A stretch of 64,000 bases of DNA, from contig NZ_LT985361.1 in assembly GCF_900269665.1 (NCBI RefSeq), positions 80,310 to 144,309 of the forward strand, given 5' to 3'. Made by a program: the position numbers and the translations under genes. Positions 33,701 through 42,143 of the stretch are shown in pieces (positions within the stretch are counted from its first letter, which is position 1; each line of letters begins with the position of its first letter). Origin of the DNA: Nocardia suismassiliense (lineage in GTDB: Bacteria > Actinomycetota > Actinomycetes > Mycobacteriales > Mycobacteriaceae). Below the pieces are notes generated by a model, which saw only the letters and a list, made by a program, of their open reading frames with translations, had not been told where the DNA came from and did no database searches.

Positions 33701-35199
33701 TCGGAGACCTGCGTGGCGCCGCGTTCGCCGCCACCGATGGCGATCCGCGCACCAGTTGGACCGCGCCCGAGGACTCGGTGCGGGTACTGACCGGCGCCAA
33801 ACCCACCCTGACGATCGAGCTGCCCGCCCCCACGCTGGTGACCGGACTGGAGCTGACCCCGTCGCTCGGCGGCCTGCCCGCCGCACCCACCTCGGTGGTG
33901 GTCAACCTCGGTGACGGCCCCCAAGTTCGTGAGCTGGACAAGAGCACCGCAGGTGCGCCGGCCCGAATCTCGCTGCACCCCACCGTGACCGATCGCATCG
34001 AGCTGAGCATCCGGGACTGGCAGCCCGTCCTGGACCGGACGGCAATGGGTTTCGTGCTCGCGCAGCCTGCGGGACTGGCCGAGGTGTCGGTGCTCGGCCC
34101 GGACTATCCCGCGCCCGCGGCGCTCGACCGGGAGATCACCGTCCCGTGCGAAATCGGCCCGACCATCAACATCGACGGACAACTACGGCGCACCACCGTC
34201 ACCGCGACCGCGGCTGAACTACGCTCCGGCGCTCCCGTTCCCGCACGCGTCTGCGCGGAGGACGCTTCGCCGCAGCCCGATTCCGGTGCGCTCGGACTTT
34301 CGCAGGGTCGCGCCGACGTCACCGTCGGGCCGACCGACCTGTTCTTCGTCGACCGGCTCCGCCTCGACCGCACCGGGCTCGCCGCACCGGCCGCGCAGTC
34401 GTCCGGCACCCGCGTCCTCGTGCTGCCGCTGAGTACTAATGTAGGTTGGCAGGCAACAACTTCCGACGGGAAGACCCTCGATCCGGTGGTGATCGACGGC
34501 TGGCAGCAAGCCTGGCTGCTGCCGCCCGGCGCCACCGGTCCCGTCACCGTGTCGTTCCCTATCGACCGCTGGTACCGCCTCGGCATCTTCGGCGGACTCC
34601 TGCTGCTCCTGCCGCTGATAGCTCTGGCGATTCCGCGGCGCGCCCGCACCACCGCGAAACCGGTTGGCGCCGAGCTCAACATCGCGCCCGAGACCGCCGG
34701 CACGGCACCCGCCGCCGCAGCCCCCGCAACGCCCGACCTCGATACCGCATCGTCGGATGCCGCAGCCATCTCAGGCTCGGCCACCCCCACCGTCGATGCC
34801 TCGGCTCTCTCCAACTCGACCACCATCAGCACGGATGCTGTTGCCCACGTGCCGGATTCCACGCCACGAACGTGGGGCACCCGCTGGCTCGGGGCACTCG
34901 GCCTCGCGGCAGCAGCAACGCTGATCGCCGGTCCGGTCGGAACCATCGTCACCGCAGTAGTTCTCGCCGCCGTCCGGTTCTATCCACAGGTCACACCCCG
35001 AGCGCTCGTAGTCATCGCAGGCGTCGGCACGGCACTCTCCGCAGCAGCCCTGTCGACCGGACCGTGGCGCGCCTCGGGCGGCTACATGGGCGGCTCGCTG
35101 TGGGCGCAACTCCCCGCAGTCCTCGCGGTGATCGCCGTCGGCGTCGCCGCACTGCCGCCGCCTCGGCCATTCGGGCTGCGCCGCAACGGACCTCGTTGA
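30703..35199 (+). CDS. aftD: Alpha-(1->3)-arabinofuranosyltransferase AftD
   Basis: 1498 residues from GTG 30703; the true start is uncertain because no ATG, GTG or TTG lies between the in-frame stop at 30580 and this GTG, although the frame reads well upstream (LGRRWFAGTVLAAFLLTFL). It is a GT-C polytopic membrane enzyme that adds arabinofuranose from decaprenyl-phosphoarabinose to arabinogalactan and lipoarabinomannan. N-terminal membrane part contains QNQAYGYFFPHGTFFSLGH. The extracellular C-terminal half has carbohydrate-binding modules of F5/8-C type (VVDGDPATAWISNGSEPALG, and ATDGDPRTSWTAPED). An Arg-rich polar insert lies near residues 149-210. A Ser/Ala-rich stretch precedes the last helices. 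Confidence 0.88.
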   Translation: MLAAFLLTFLQAPGRTVADTKYDLAQNPLGFLERASHLWSSQAPMGQVQNQAYGYFFPHGTFFSLGHVLGLPAWATQRIWWALLLIAGFWGIIRLCETLGIGTRGSRIIAATAFALSPRVLTTLGSISSETLPMMLAPWVLLAPAALGIRYRNRRRTVDPGGVRRDSDAIRRAAHAPDSGSSRGDGPARAGTDAGADRPTQRGRRGGAESAAGSALALALMGSVNAVATVAAFLPALLWWASYRPNKQWWRFTMAWVPLLVLATFWWAVPLLLLGKVSPPFLDYIESSGVTTQWASLAEVLRGTDSWTPFVSPERIAGAVLVTQPAAVLATGLLAAAGMAGLAMRSMPYRGRLTLILCVGLVGICAGYVGELGGPFAESVRLFLDSGGAPLRNVHKLEPLIRIPLVLGLAQLLARVPLPASVPMPVWRSAFAHPERDRAVAVAALILTALALSTSLAWTGKLAPRGAYDKVPAYWQQTADWLQDNASDTRALIVPGAPFGSQVWGLTRDEPLQALASTPWAVRDAVPLNPPGTIRAMDSVQRLIADGRPSNGLAATLAGQGIGILVLRNDLDAETSRSTRPMLAHRAIDGSPGLAKVAEFGAPIESAVIAEDLVADGDLRPAYPAVEIYRVQTPTPGTPAEVRSGTGAPPSFPGAYTVPLDALPVVQGGPEVLERLHRDPGSTETPAMLAADARRAGLPIGPLTVTDTPMDRESDFGRVDNHNSALRAPDDARRTHNLVPDYPVPGTDLVRGEWTGATVTASSSAADATQLGGAAPGSSTAAVVDGDPATAWISNGSEPALGQWLRLDLDQPIRVGQLSFSTSAAAIGDPVKWVEVRTANGTVGTRITEPGTPVSVSLPAGKTQWITITAIRTENGKRGGQFGISEIALDDYSVRDQPVPVDIRHRTVLPPTPAGAQIQAWDLGQEFPGRSACFDSPDRVRCSKGLALAPEEPGNFQRTLSVPEPMSVTPELTVRTRQGPALEALLTDHDRPVARGKADVGDLRGAAFAATDGDPRTSWTAPEDSVRVLTGAKPTLTIELPAPTLVTGLELTPSLGGLPAAPTSVVVNLGDGPQVRELDKSTAGAPARISLHPTVTDRIELSIRDWQPVLDRTAMGFVLAQPAGLAEVSVLGPDYPAPAALDREITVPCEIGPTINIDGQLRRTTVTATAAELRSGAPVPARVCAEDASPQPDSGALGLSQGRADVTVGPTDLFFVDRLRLDRTGLAAPAAQSSGTRVLVLPLSTNVGWQATTSDGKTLDPVVIDGWQQAWLLPPGATGPVTVSFPIDRWYRLGIFGGLLLLLPLIALAIPRRARTTAKPVGAELNIAPETAGTAPAAAAPATPDLDTASSDAAAISGSATPTVDASALSNSTTISTDAVAHVPDSTPRTWGTRWLGALGLAAAATLIAGPVGTIVTAVVLAAVRFYPQVTPRALVVIAGVGTALSAAALSTGPWRASGGYMGGSLWAQLPAVLAVIAVGVAALPPPRPFGLRRNGPR

Positions 35200-35213
35200 T
35201 AATGTGACGCCGC

Positions 35214-35714
35214 GTGAGGGAATGTGCCGAATGCGGTTTCGTCTACGACCTGACCCGCGCGACCGATGTCGCGCCGCTGGCCAGAGAGCACGCCGTGGAG
35301 TACGCGGACCTGCTCCTCACCGACTCACCGAAGTTACGGCGGCGACCCGAGCCCGACACCTGGTCGCCGCTCGAGTACGCCTGCCACATGCGGGATGTGC
35401 TTCTCGTGCAACGGGAACGCGCACTGGCCGCCCGGCGCAGCACGACCCCCGACGCCACCCCGATGGGCCGGGACGAGCGCGTCGAGCACGACGGGTACCT
35501 CGACCAGAAGCCCTCGGACGTCGGCCGCCAGCTTCGGGACGCGGCGCAACTGTTCGCCAATGTGCTGGAACGACTGAGCGGCGACGACTGGGAGCGGACG
35601 CTGATCTACAGCTACCCCGAGCCGCAGGAACGTTCGCTGCGCTGGCTCGCGCTGCACACCCTGCACGAACTCCGGCACCACTTGCTCGACATGCACCGGC
35701 AACTGGATACCTGA
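35214..35714 (+). CDS. DinB-superfamily protein
   Basis: 166 residues from GTG 35214. N-terminal CAECGFVYDL is a CxxC unit not general in the family. Then a four-helix DinB-like bundle: DTWSPLEYACHMRDVLLVQ, with His in the metal position, and LHTLHELRHHLLDMHRQL with further His. Such proteins are often metal-dependent thiol (mycothiol) transferases in actinobacteria. It starts 12 bp after aftD and converges on the acyltransferase gene with a 13-bp gap. Activity not assignable. Confidence 0.8.
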   Translation: MRECAECGFVYDLTRATDVAPLAREHAVEYADLLLTDSPKLRRRPEPDTWSPLEYACHMRDVLLVQRERALAARRSTTPDATPMGRDERVEHDGYLDQKPSDVGRQLRDAAQLFANVLERLSGDDWERTLIYSYPEPQERSLRWLALHTLHELRHHLLDMHRQLDT

Positions 35715-35727
35715 GCGCGCCGGGCGA

Positions 35728-36936
35728 TCACGGCGCCGCGAGGCGGTCTTCCTCTTCGACTTCCTCGGCCGGCTTCGCCCGGTCCCGCCTGCGCGCCCAC
35801 TGCCGCACCGGCTCCTCGATCAGCGCGTAGCTGGCCGCGGCGACGGGCAGGGTCAGCGCGATGGTGAGGATGAGGACGTAGCCGAAGTCGCCGCTGAACG
35901 GCAGGATCCCGAACACCGGGAACACCACCCACAGCACCGCGAGATGCCAGAGGAAGATCCCGTAGGACCAGCGCCCGATGGTCGCGGCCACCCGCGATTT
36001 CAGCCACCGATGCCCGCTGCTCGGGTCGCCGAGCACCAGCGGGGCGAGCAGCGCGAAGCCGATGATCGCGCCCAGCGCCATCTTCGCCGCGTACTGCCAC
36101 GGCTGGGCGTGCGTCAGTCCGGCGGGGCCGCCGATATCGGTGGCCGAGATGAGGAAAGCAATCAGCGCGATGATCCACATCAACGGTTGATTTCCGGCGA
36201 GCGTGCGCCATTTCGATAGCCGTTCGCTACCAAAAGAAAGTTCTGCCAGCACCATTCCCATCGCGAACCACGGCAGATATCCGGGCAGCCAATTGTCGGA
36301 ATGGATGGCGTCCGGAGTCGGCACCGGAATGAAGTTCCAACTCAACGACACCGCGGCCAGACCGAGCAGTACCGGCACCCGCCACCGAGCGGTGCTGCCG
36401 CGCAACCAGACCACCGCGAACGCCAGCAACGGCAGCACCAGATAGAAGGCCACCTCGACCGAGAGGCTCCACATCTGGGTCAGCCCATCGGTCAGTGTCA
36501 GCGGCACGAACACCTGCAGCAACGCCAGATTCGACACCCAGACGCGTAGCCCCGCCGTGCCCGCCGCACTCGGCAGCAGCACCAGAACCGCGCACACCAC
36601 AACCCAATACGCAGGCAGGATGCGTGCGGCGCGATGCCGCAGGTAGTAGCCGAGCGTCGGCGCGTTACCCAGCCCGCGGGCCGCGGCGGCATGCGGGCGC
36701 CAGAGCAGAAAGCCGGAGAGTGCGAAGAACACCGCGACCGCCATATCGAAGCGGCCCCACACCCGCCCGAGCACCGGGGTGCCCGCGGCGCCGGTCTGGA
36801 AGGCGACGTGCGTCAGCAGCACACCGAGCGCGGCCAGCCCGCGCATGCCTTCGAGCGCGGGCAGAAAGGCGCGTGCCGGAACCGATTCGGTCGCCGGGGC
36901 GACCGCGACGGCGGAAGTGGACGGGGATGCGGTCAT
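35728..36936 (-). CDS. tmaT: Acyltransferase 3 family, TmaT-type (Rv0228)
   Basis: 402 residues from ATG 36936; the longer open frame has no protein-like extension. Integral membrane acyltransferase-3 protein: LEGMRGLAALGVLLTHVAF (motif with catalytic His), HRAARILPAYWVV, TQMWSLSVEVAFYLVLPLLA, and about ten membrane helices. The C-terminus is charged (EEVEEEDRL). The position beside the DUF3068 gene matches Rv0228/TmaT, the transferase that acetylates trehalose monomycolate before MmpL3 export. Symbol is by synteny and family. Confidence 0.75.
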   Translation of the reverse strand: MTASPSTSAVAVAPATESVPARAFLPALEGMRGLAALGVLLTHVAFQTGAAGTPVLGRVWGRFDMAVAVFFALSGFLLWRPHAAAARGLGNAPTLGYYLRHRAARILPAYWVVVCAVLVLLPSAAGTAGLRVWVSNLALLQVFVPLTLTDGLTQMWSLSVEVAFYLVLPLLAFAVVWLRGSTARWRVPVLLGLAAVSLSWNFIPVPTPDAIHSDNWLPGYLPWFAMGMVLAELSFGSERLSKWRTLAGNQPLMWIIALIAFLISATDIGGPAGLTHAQPWQYAAKMALGAIIGFALLAPLVLGDPSSGHRWLKSRVAATIGRWSYGIFLWHLAVLWVVFPVFGILPFSGDFGYVLILTIALTLPVAAASYALIEEPVRQWARRRDRAKPAEEVEEEDRLAAP

Positions 36937-37138
36937 CGGACTCCAGTCTGCCTTGCCAATTCTTAGGTGATAACCCCACGTTTCACATTTCGCGCTAAAC
37001 TCGGGCGATTTCTCGGCCGTTTCCGGCCTCGGCGCCGCATGGTACGTCACCGGACTGTTAGTGTCGGGGCTCACGAGTGCCGCGGGAGGCCCGCCGTACT
37101 CGCCGGAACGACCCTGTTCTACGACGAGGAGAGTTTGC

Positions 37139-38290
37139 ATGGCACTGAGTGCCGGAACCAGAAGGACGGTGGCCTGCCTGCTCGTGGGTCTCGGCGCGTT
37201 GCTGATTGTCGCCGCGCTGCTGATCCCGACTTACACCGTCGGCAAACTGTCGAAGACTCCTCTCGATCTCGAGATCACCACGATCGCGACCAACGCGCCG
37301 GGCGAGGAAAGCCTGGTGCTCGACTCCAAGTCGCTCAGCGCGCCCGAGGGTGCCGCGAAGATCGATACGAACGTGCCGCTGGTCTCGCAGCGCTTCCTCA
37401 CCGTCGAGGAGCCCTCCGACGCCACCGAGATGACGGTGCAGGCGGGTCAGACGCTGCGGCGCATCGACAAGCAGGGCGACACCGGCCTGCTCACCGCGAG
37501 CATCGACCGGGTCACCATCGACCGCAAGACCGGCGAGCCGGTCTCGAAGGAGCCGAACGGCTCCATCGCGGTCAACGTGGACAAGGAGATGAAGTCGGTC
37601 GCGGATCCGGTGCAGCACACCGGTTTGCAGTACCGGTTCCCGATCGGGACCGAGCAGAAGACCTACCCGTACTTCGATCTCAACGCGCGCAAGACGTTCG
37701 ACATCAACTACGTCGGCGAGACCGAGATCAACAGCATGAAGGTCTACCACTTCCAGCAGACCATCCCGGCGACCAACCTGAACGACGTGGTGAAGGCGCC
37801 GACCAACCGGCTCACCTTCCCCGCCGCGAAGTGGGGCGTGCCCGGCGACGGCGACGTCACCATGTCGCGCTGGTACACCAACACCCGCGACGTGTGGGTC
37901 GAGCCGAAGACCGGCACCGTGATCAAGGGTGGCGAGCAGCTGCACCTGTACTACGGCCGTGACTCCAAGCCCGAGGTCACCGCGCTGAAGTCGCACATCG
38001 TGTTCGACGAGAACACCATCGAGTCGCAGATCTCGGTGGCCAAGGAGAACATCGACAAGCTGTCGCTGTACGGGCGCATCATGCCGATCGTGCTCGGCGT
38101 GCTCGGTGTGATCGCACTGATCGTCGGCATCATCCTCGGCGTCCGTGGTGGCGGTTCGACGCCCGCTCCGGCGCGCGGCGGTGGACCGCTGAGCCAGGGA
38201 CGCGGTGGACCGGCACCGGCCGGTGGTGGTGCGCGTCGCGTGGACAACGATCCGCCGACCGAGCAGATCAACGTCACGAAACAACCTTGA
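37139..38290 (+). CDS. pgfA: DUF3068 protein, PgfA type (Rv0227c)
   Basis: 383 residues from ATG 37139, with GAGGAG upstream. N-terminal helix (TVACLLVGLGALLIVAALLI), a large exported beta-rich domain (residues ~35-310), a second helix near 315-340 (IVLGVLGVIALIVGIILGV) and a Gly/Pro-rich cytosolic tail. The mycobacterial homolog PgfA works with MmpL3 in trehalose-monomycolate trafficking and polar growth, and corynebacterial homologs affect lipomannan maturation. It is divergent from tmaT and followed by a U-tract terminator. Confidence 0.85.
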   Translation: MALSAGTRRTVACLLVGLGALLIVAALLIPTYTVGKLSKTPLDLEITTIATNAPGEESLVLDSKSLSAPEGAAKIDTNVPLVSQRFLTVEEPSDATEMTVQAGQTLRRIDKQGDTGLLTASIDRVTIDRKTGEPVSKEPNGSIAVNVDKEMKSVADPVQHTGLQYRFPIGTEQKTYPYFDLNARKTFDINYVGETEINSMKVYHFQQTIPATNLNDVVKAPTNRLTFPAAKWGVPGDGDVTMSRWYTNTRDVWVEPKTGTVIKGGEQLHLYYGRDSKPEVTALKSHIVFDENTIESQISVAKENIDKLSLYGRIMPIVLGVLGVIALIVGIILGVRGGGSTPAPARGGGPLSQGRGGPAPAGGGARRVDNDPPTEQINVTKQP

Positions 38291-38304
38291 TGTAGCTGAA
38301 GATT

Positions 38305-38340
38305 CGGCCCCCGGTCCTTGTGACCGGGGGCCGTTTTGTT
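38305..38340 (+). terminator. Rho-independent terminator after the DUF3068 gene
   Basis: CGGCCCCCGGTC (38305-38316), a 5-base loop, GACCGGGGGCCG (38322-38333), then TTTTGTT. It is the clearest intrinsic terminator of the window. Confidence 0.9.
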
Positions 38341-38475
38341 GCGCCTCCCCGGGTGTGCACCACCGGTAGCGACGATCAGTTGGGGCACCGCGCCAACCGC
38401 CGGTAGCGAAGTCAGATGGACGCTGAGGCGACCGCCGGTAGCGGCAGTGATCGGCTCAGCTCGTCGAAAGGCTTG

Positions 38476-39717
38476 CTACAGCTGGGGTTCGGGTTCGTGG
38501 CGACGGACATTGCTGTCTCGATCGGCGGTGCGCAGGACGATCACGGCGACCACGAGGGTGGTGGCGGCCGCGACGGAGGCAACGGTGGTGATCAGCGTCG
38601 GGATGGAGCGGGCGAACGAAACCATCAGTGCCACTTCGACGGCCAAGCCGAGCCAGGTCAGCGCGGCGAGAGCGGTGCGGTCCACGGCGATCGCCGAGAG
38701 CATCGCGCCCTGCAGGACCGCGAGGATGGCGCCGTGCAACGCGAACAGCCACAGCAAGCCTTGGATGGGGGCGTAGTCCTGGCCGGCCAGCAGCGGAGCC
38801 AGTGGTGCGGCGAGCGCGGCACCGAGCACCGCCACGATGCCGATGCCCGACAAGACCGCGAGCGCCGATCTGATCGCCTGCGCCGAATGCGTGGGCTGCG
38901 CCATCCGCGGGTACAGCACCACACCGACCGCCTGCGGCAACCAGAATGCGATCTTCGCGGCGATGGTGCCGAGTGCGTACCGGCTGGCATCCGCTTCGTC
39001 GAGGACCATGCGGACCACGATCAGATCCGTGGACGATAACGCCATCAACGCCGCCTGCACCTGCGCGGCGCGCAGCACCGGCAGCACACCGACGGCGTCG
39101 TCCTCGTCGGTTCCAGCACGTGACCTCGGGGTTGGCGACCCCGCGACGAACCGGGCGAACGCCGCGGCCGCCGCGACACCTACCGCCGCCGCACACAACG
39201 CCAGCGCGGCCCCACCGCCTACAGCGAGCAGCACCAGCGCGGGCGCGACCCGAAGGATGCCCGCGGCACCGAGCACCACGCCCAAGGCCCGAAACCGCCT
39301 GCCACCCTGGAGAACTCCCTGTTCACCGGAGAGCAGCACCAGCGCGGGGGCCGCACCGAGCGCGGCAGCACACGCGGCGACCCCGACGTTCAACGCAGCG
39401 GTCACCACCGGCACCAGCACCGCGACCACCACCGCGACGATCACCGCGCACCGCCATTGCAGGCGCCGCAGCGCCGCGACACTCGCCCCCCGGACCAGCT
39501 CCCTGGCCACCACGTTCTGCAACGCCAGCGCGGGCACCGCACACAACAACTGCACCGCGAGCAGACTCGCGAACTCGCTGTACCCGGATACCCCGAGCCA
39601 CCGTCCGGCCAGCAGCTGCAAGAGGTACCCGGCCACGTTGGCCGTCATTGCCCCCGCCGTCACCAACGTCAGATCCGCCACCACAGGAAACCGACGGACA
39701 GCAGACACGCCCGCCAT
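38476..39717 (-). CDS. Flippase-like polytopic membrane protein (polysaccharide biosynthesis type)
   Basis: 413 residues from ATG 39717. About 12 hydrophobic segments and few charges; the N-terminus VADLTLVTAGAMTANVAGYL and LLAGRWLGVSGYSEFASLLA resemble the MOP-superfamily Wzx/MATE-like flippases that move lipid-linked sugars. It would fit translocation of a polyprenyl-linked glycan for the arabinogalactan/LAM genes nearby. Substrate unknown. Confidence 0.7.
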   Translation of the reverse strand: MAGVSAVRRFPVVADLTLVTAGAMTANVAGYLLQLLAGRWLGVSGYSEFASLLAVQLLCAVPALALQNVVARELVRGASVAALRRLQWRCAVIVAVVVAVLVPVVTAALNVGVAACAAALGAAPALVLLSGEQGVLQGGRRFRALGVVLGAAGILRVAPALVLLAVGGGAALALCAAAVGVAAAAAFARFVAGSPTPRSRAGTDEDDAVGVLPVLRAAQVQAALMALSSTDLIVVRMVLDEADASRYALGTIAAKIAFWLPQAVGVVLYPRMAQPTHSAQAIRSALAVLSGIGIVAVLGAALAAPLAPLLAGQDYAPIQGLLWLFALHGAILAVLQGAMLSAIAVDRTALAALTWLGLAVEVALMVSFARSIPTLITTVASVAAATTLVVAVIVLRTADRDSNVRRHEPEPQL

Positions 39718-39768
39718 CGTCCCACCCGACCGTAGCCGCCGATATCCCGCCCCGCCGGGGCGAACCGG

Positions 39769-40071
39769 TCAGCGGGACTGTCGGCGCTCGAGCTTCCAGC
39801 GGACGTACTCGCCGAGCGGGATATCCGGGCGCTTCAGGAACGCTTTGGGTCGACGCGCACGCAGCCGGATTTCGGCGGCGTCCGATACCTCGACGTCGAC
39901 CGGGCCGGTCGCACCGAGCAGATCCTGGTGCGCGCGGTGCCGGTTGGCGCGGTGCACTCTGGCTCGCTTGCGTGGCAGATTCTTGCGCGACGCCTTGTCG
40001 TTCTCGCCGTAGGTGTTGCGGCGGTCCTTGGCGTAGCTCAGCTGCTTCTTCTCCTGCGGAGATTTCCTCAC
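39769..40071 (-). CDS. Small, highly basic conserved protein
   Basis: 100 residues from GTG 40071 (a second GTG at 40074 precedes it). Very rich in Arg/Lys/His: KSPQEKKQLSYAKDRRNTYG, then a cluster KNLPRKRARVHRANRHRAH. C-terminal DIPLGEYVRWKLERRQSR. It probably binds RNA or DNA, but no known domain is seen. It lies divergent from the large membrane protein gene at 40170. Confidence 0.65.
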   Translation of the reverse strand: MRKSPQEKKQLSYAKDRRNTYGENDKASRKNLPRKRARVHRANRHRAHQDLLGATGPVDVEVSDAAEIRLRARRPKAFLKRPDIPLGEYVRWKLERRQSR

Positions 40072-40169
40072 CACCGAGTGAGGATATGGCCGGCGCGGAC
40101 GCCTGCCGAATTCTTTTCCGACCGTGGCGGCACCGGGTGCGGGGCGGTCGGACCGTAGGGTGCACAAGC

Positions 40170-42053
40170 GTGAGGGCGAGCGGTCTCGGGCAACGGAGCC
40201 GGTGGGTGACGGTGGTGCCTGCCGGGTACAGCGCGGTGTTGGCGCTGCTCATCGTCGGGCCGCTGCTCGGTTCCGGGTACTTGTTGCTGCGGGATGCGGT
40301 GAGTACGCCGCGGTCTTATGCGACCGATTCGGCGCTGGGGCTCGGGGATGCCGCTCCGCGTGCGGTGCCGCAGGATGCGTTGCTGGCTTGGCTGTCGCCG
40401 GTCATCGATGGTGGGTTGATCGTCAAGGCGATACTGCTCGTCGCGCTGTGGGCGGCGGGCTACGGGGCTGCCGTGCTGGCGCGGGAATTGCTGGGAGTGC
40501 CGGTCGGTGCACAGCTGGTCGCGACGACGGTGGCGCTGTGGAATCCGTACGTGGCCGAACGCCTGCTGCAAGGCCACTGGAGTCTGCTCGCCGGGTACGC
40601 CGCGCTGCCGTGGGTTGCGTTGGCTGCGTATCGGATTCGCGGCTCGGCGCGGCACGGCTCCGTGAGCGCGTGGGCAGGCTTGGTGGCAAGCCTTGCCGCA
40701 GCGGGACTCACGCCGACCGGTGCGCTACTGGCCGGAATCACCGCGCTGTCGCTAGTCGGGCGGCGGCATCTCGCCACTGTGCTCGCCGTGCTGATTGCGG
40801 CGTCCGCACCCTGGCTGGCCGCCACCGCGCTGTCCGGGGCGGGCGGCTCGCCCTCTGATCCGGCGGGCATTGCCGCGTTCGCCGCCCGCGCCGAGCCTGG
40901 TCTCGGCACGCTCGGCAGCCTGGCCGGGCTCGGCGGCATCTGGAACGGCGACGCGGTACCCGATTCCCGCACCACACTTCTCGCGTTGATCGGGACCGTA
41001 CTGCTGCTCGTCATTGTCGCGACGGGGGTGCGGTCAGTAGTCACCGGCGGCACCGACCCGGATCAGCGATACCTCCGTCGCGCACTGGTCGTGCTCGCGG
41101 CGCTCGCCGTCCTGCTGCCCACCCTCGGCGCGACACCGTGGGGCATGCAGGTGCTGGAGTGGCTCGTCGCGCACGTGCCCGGTGCAGGTCTGCTGCGGGA
41201 CACCCAGAAGTACGTGGCACTGGCGATGCCCGCCTACGCGCTGTGTGCCGCGGCGGGTTGCGGAGTTATCGCCCAGCGGTTCTCGGCTGCTGCTGACCAT
41301 CCACACGGCGCGGAAGCCATCGCACGGCAAGGGATCGACCCTGTGCCGGCGGACGACACGAGCGGCACGAGCGGCACGAGCGGCACGGACGACCGAGCCT
41401 CATCGCCGAGTGTCGCTGCCTCGATGACGGGCTCGGTCGTCACACGCTCGGTCGCAACGATTTTCATCGCGCTTCTGGTGCTGCCCCTCCTCGATCTCGC
41501 GTGGGGCGCCAGCGGCGCGGTGCGCCCGGTGCACTACCCAGCCGGATGGCAGCAAGTTGCCGAAAAAGTGGATGGGCCCGGCGATGTCGCGGTTCTCCCG
41601 GGTGGCATGTTCCGCAAGTTCCGGTACAGCGGAAAAGCTCCGGTGCTGGACCCCGCGCCACGCATGCTGCCCAACGACGTGCTGCAGACCGGCGAGCTCC
41701 CGGTGCGCGGCCGTACCGTGTCCGGCGAGGGCGCCCGTGCCCGCGCCGTGGAAGCGCTACTGCTGCACGGTGGTTCGGCCCAGGAGCTGGCGGCGAACGG
41801 CATCGGCTGGGTGCTCGTCGAGCACGGCACCCCAGGCCCGCTCGGTGATTCGAAAACAACACTCGCACAGCTGGATCCGGTGTTCCACGATGCCGACCTC
41901 ACGCTGTACCGGGTACCCGGAGCCATCCAGCAGCGCAGTGTTTCAGCGATGGATCGGACCCTTGTCATTGCGGCGCACGCACTTTGGGTGACACTGCTGG
42001 TCGGCGGCGCGCTCATCGCAGCAGTGGCGCGCCCTGCTCATCACAGACGCTGA
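40170..42053 (+). CDS. Large conserved membrane protein (Rv0226c type)
   Basis: 627 residues from GTG 40170; the upstream frame is open but not protein-like. About ten membrane helices (VVPAGYSAVLALLIVGPLLG; AILLVALWAAGYGAAVLA), with loop motifs WNPYVAERLLQGHWSLLAGY and GLLRDTQKYVALAMPAYAL reminiscent of GT-C-type proteins. A large extracytoplasmic C-terminal loop is followed by a final helix. Position between the flippase and GT4 genes matches Rv0226c. A 9-bp tandem repeat (AGCGGCACG, encoding SGT units) lies near 41355-41385. Possibly a lipid-linked glycosyltransferase; not proven. Confidence 0.7.
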   Translation: MRASGLGQRSRWVTVVPAGYSAVLALLIVGPLLGSGYLLLRDAVSTPRSYATDSALGLGDAAPRAVPQDALLAWLSPVIDGGLIVKAILLVALWAAGYGAAVLARELLGVPVGAQLVATTVALWNPYVAERLLQGHWSLLAGYAALPWVALAAYRIRGSARHGSVSAWAGLVASLAAAGLTPTGALLAGITALSLVGRRHLATVLAVLIAASAPWLAATALSGAGGSPSDPAGIAAFAARAEPGLGTLGSLAGLGGIWNGDAVPDSRTTLLALIGTVLLLVIVATGVRSVVTGGTDPDQRYLRRALVVLAALAVLLPTLGATPWGMQVLEWLVAHVPGAGLLRDTQKYVALAMPAYALCAAAGCGVIAQRFSAAADHPHGAEAIARQGIDPVPADDTSGTSGTSGTDDRASSPSVAASMTGSVVTRSVATIFIALLVLPLLDLAWGASGAVRPVHYPAGWQQVAEKVDGPGDVAVLPGGMFRKFRYSGKAPVLDPAPRMLPNDVLQTGELPVRGRTVSGEGARARAVEALLLHGGSAQELAANGIGWVLVEHGTPGPLGDSKTTLAQLDPVFHDADLTLYRVPGAIQQRSVSAMDRTLVIAAHALWVTLLVGGALIAAVARPAHHRR

Positions 42054-42069
42054 TCAAGCCTGCGCGTGC

Positions 42070-42114
42070 CCCGCCGCGATGACCTGCCGTTCAAACGGCG
42101 ACGGCGCGGCGGGC
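42070..42114. terminator. Hairpin between convergent membrane-protein and GT4 genes
   Basis: CCCGCCGCG (42070-42078) pairs with CGCGGCGGG (42105-42113), and an inner CCGTT/AACGG pair extends the structure. It sits in the 90-bp gap between convergent genes. Confidence 0.5.
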
Positions 42115-42143
42115 ATGGCGGCGAACCGCAAACGCAAGACTGT

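Noticed and set aside
38946..40169. Upstream extension of the Rv0226c-type gene (start at 38946)
   Set aside because: Sequence before GTG 40170 is Arg/Pro-rich and overlaps antisense to the flippase and basic-protein genes.
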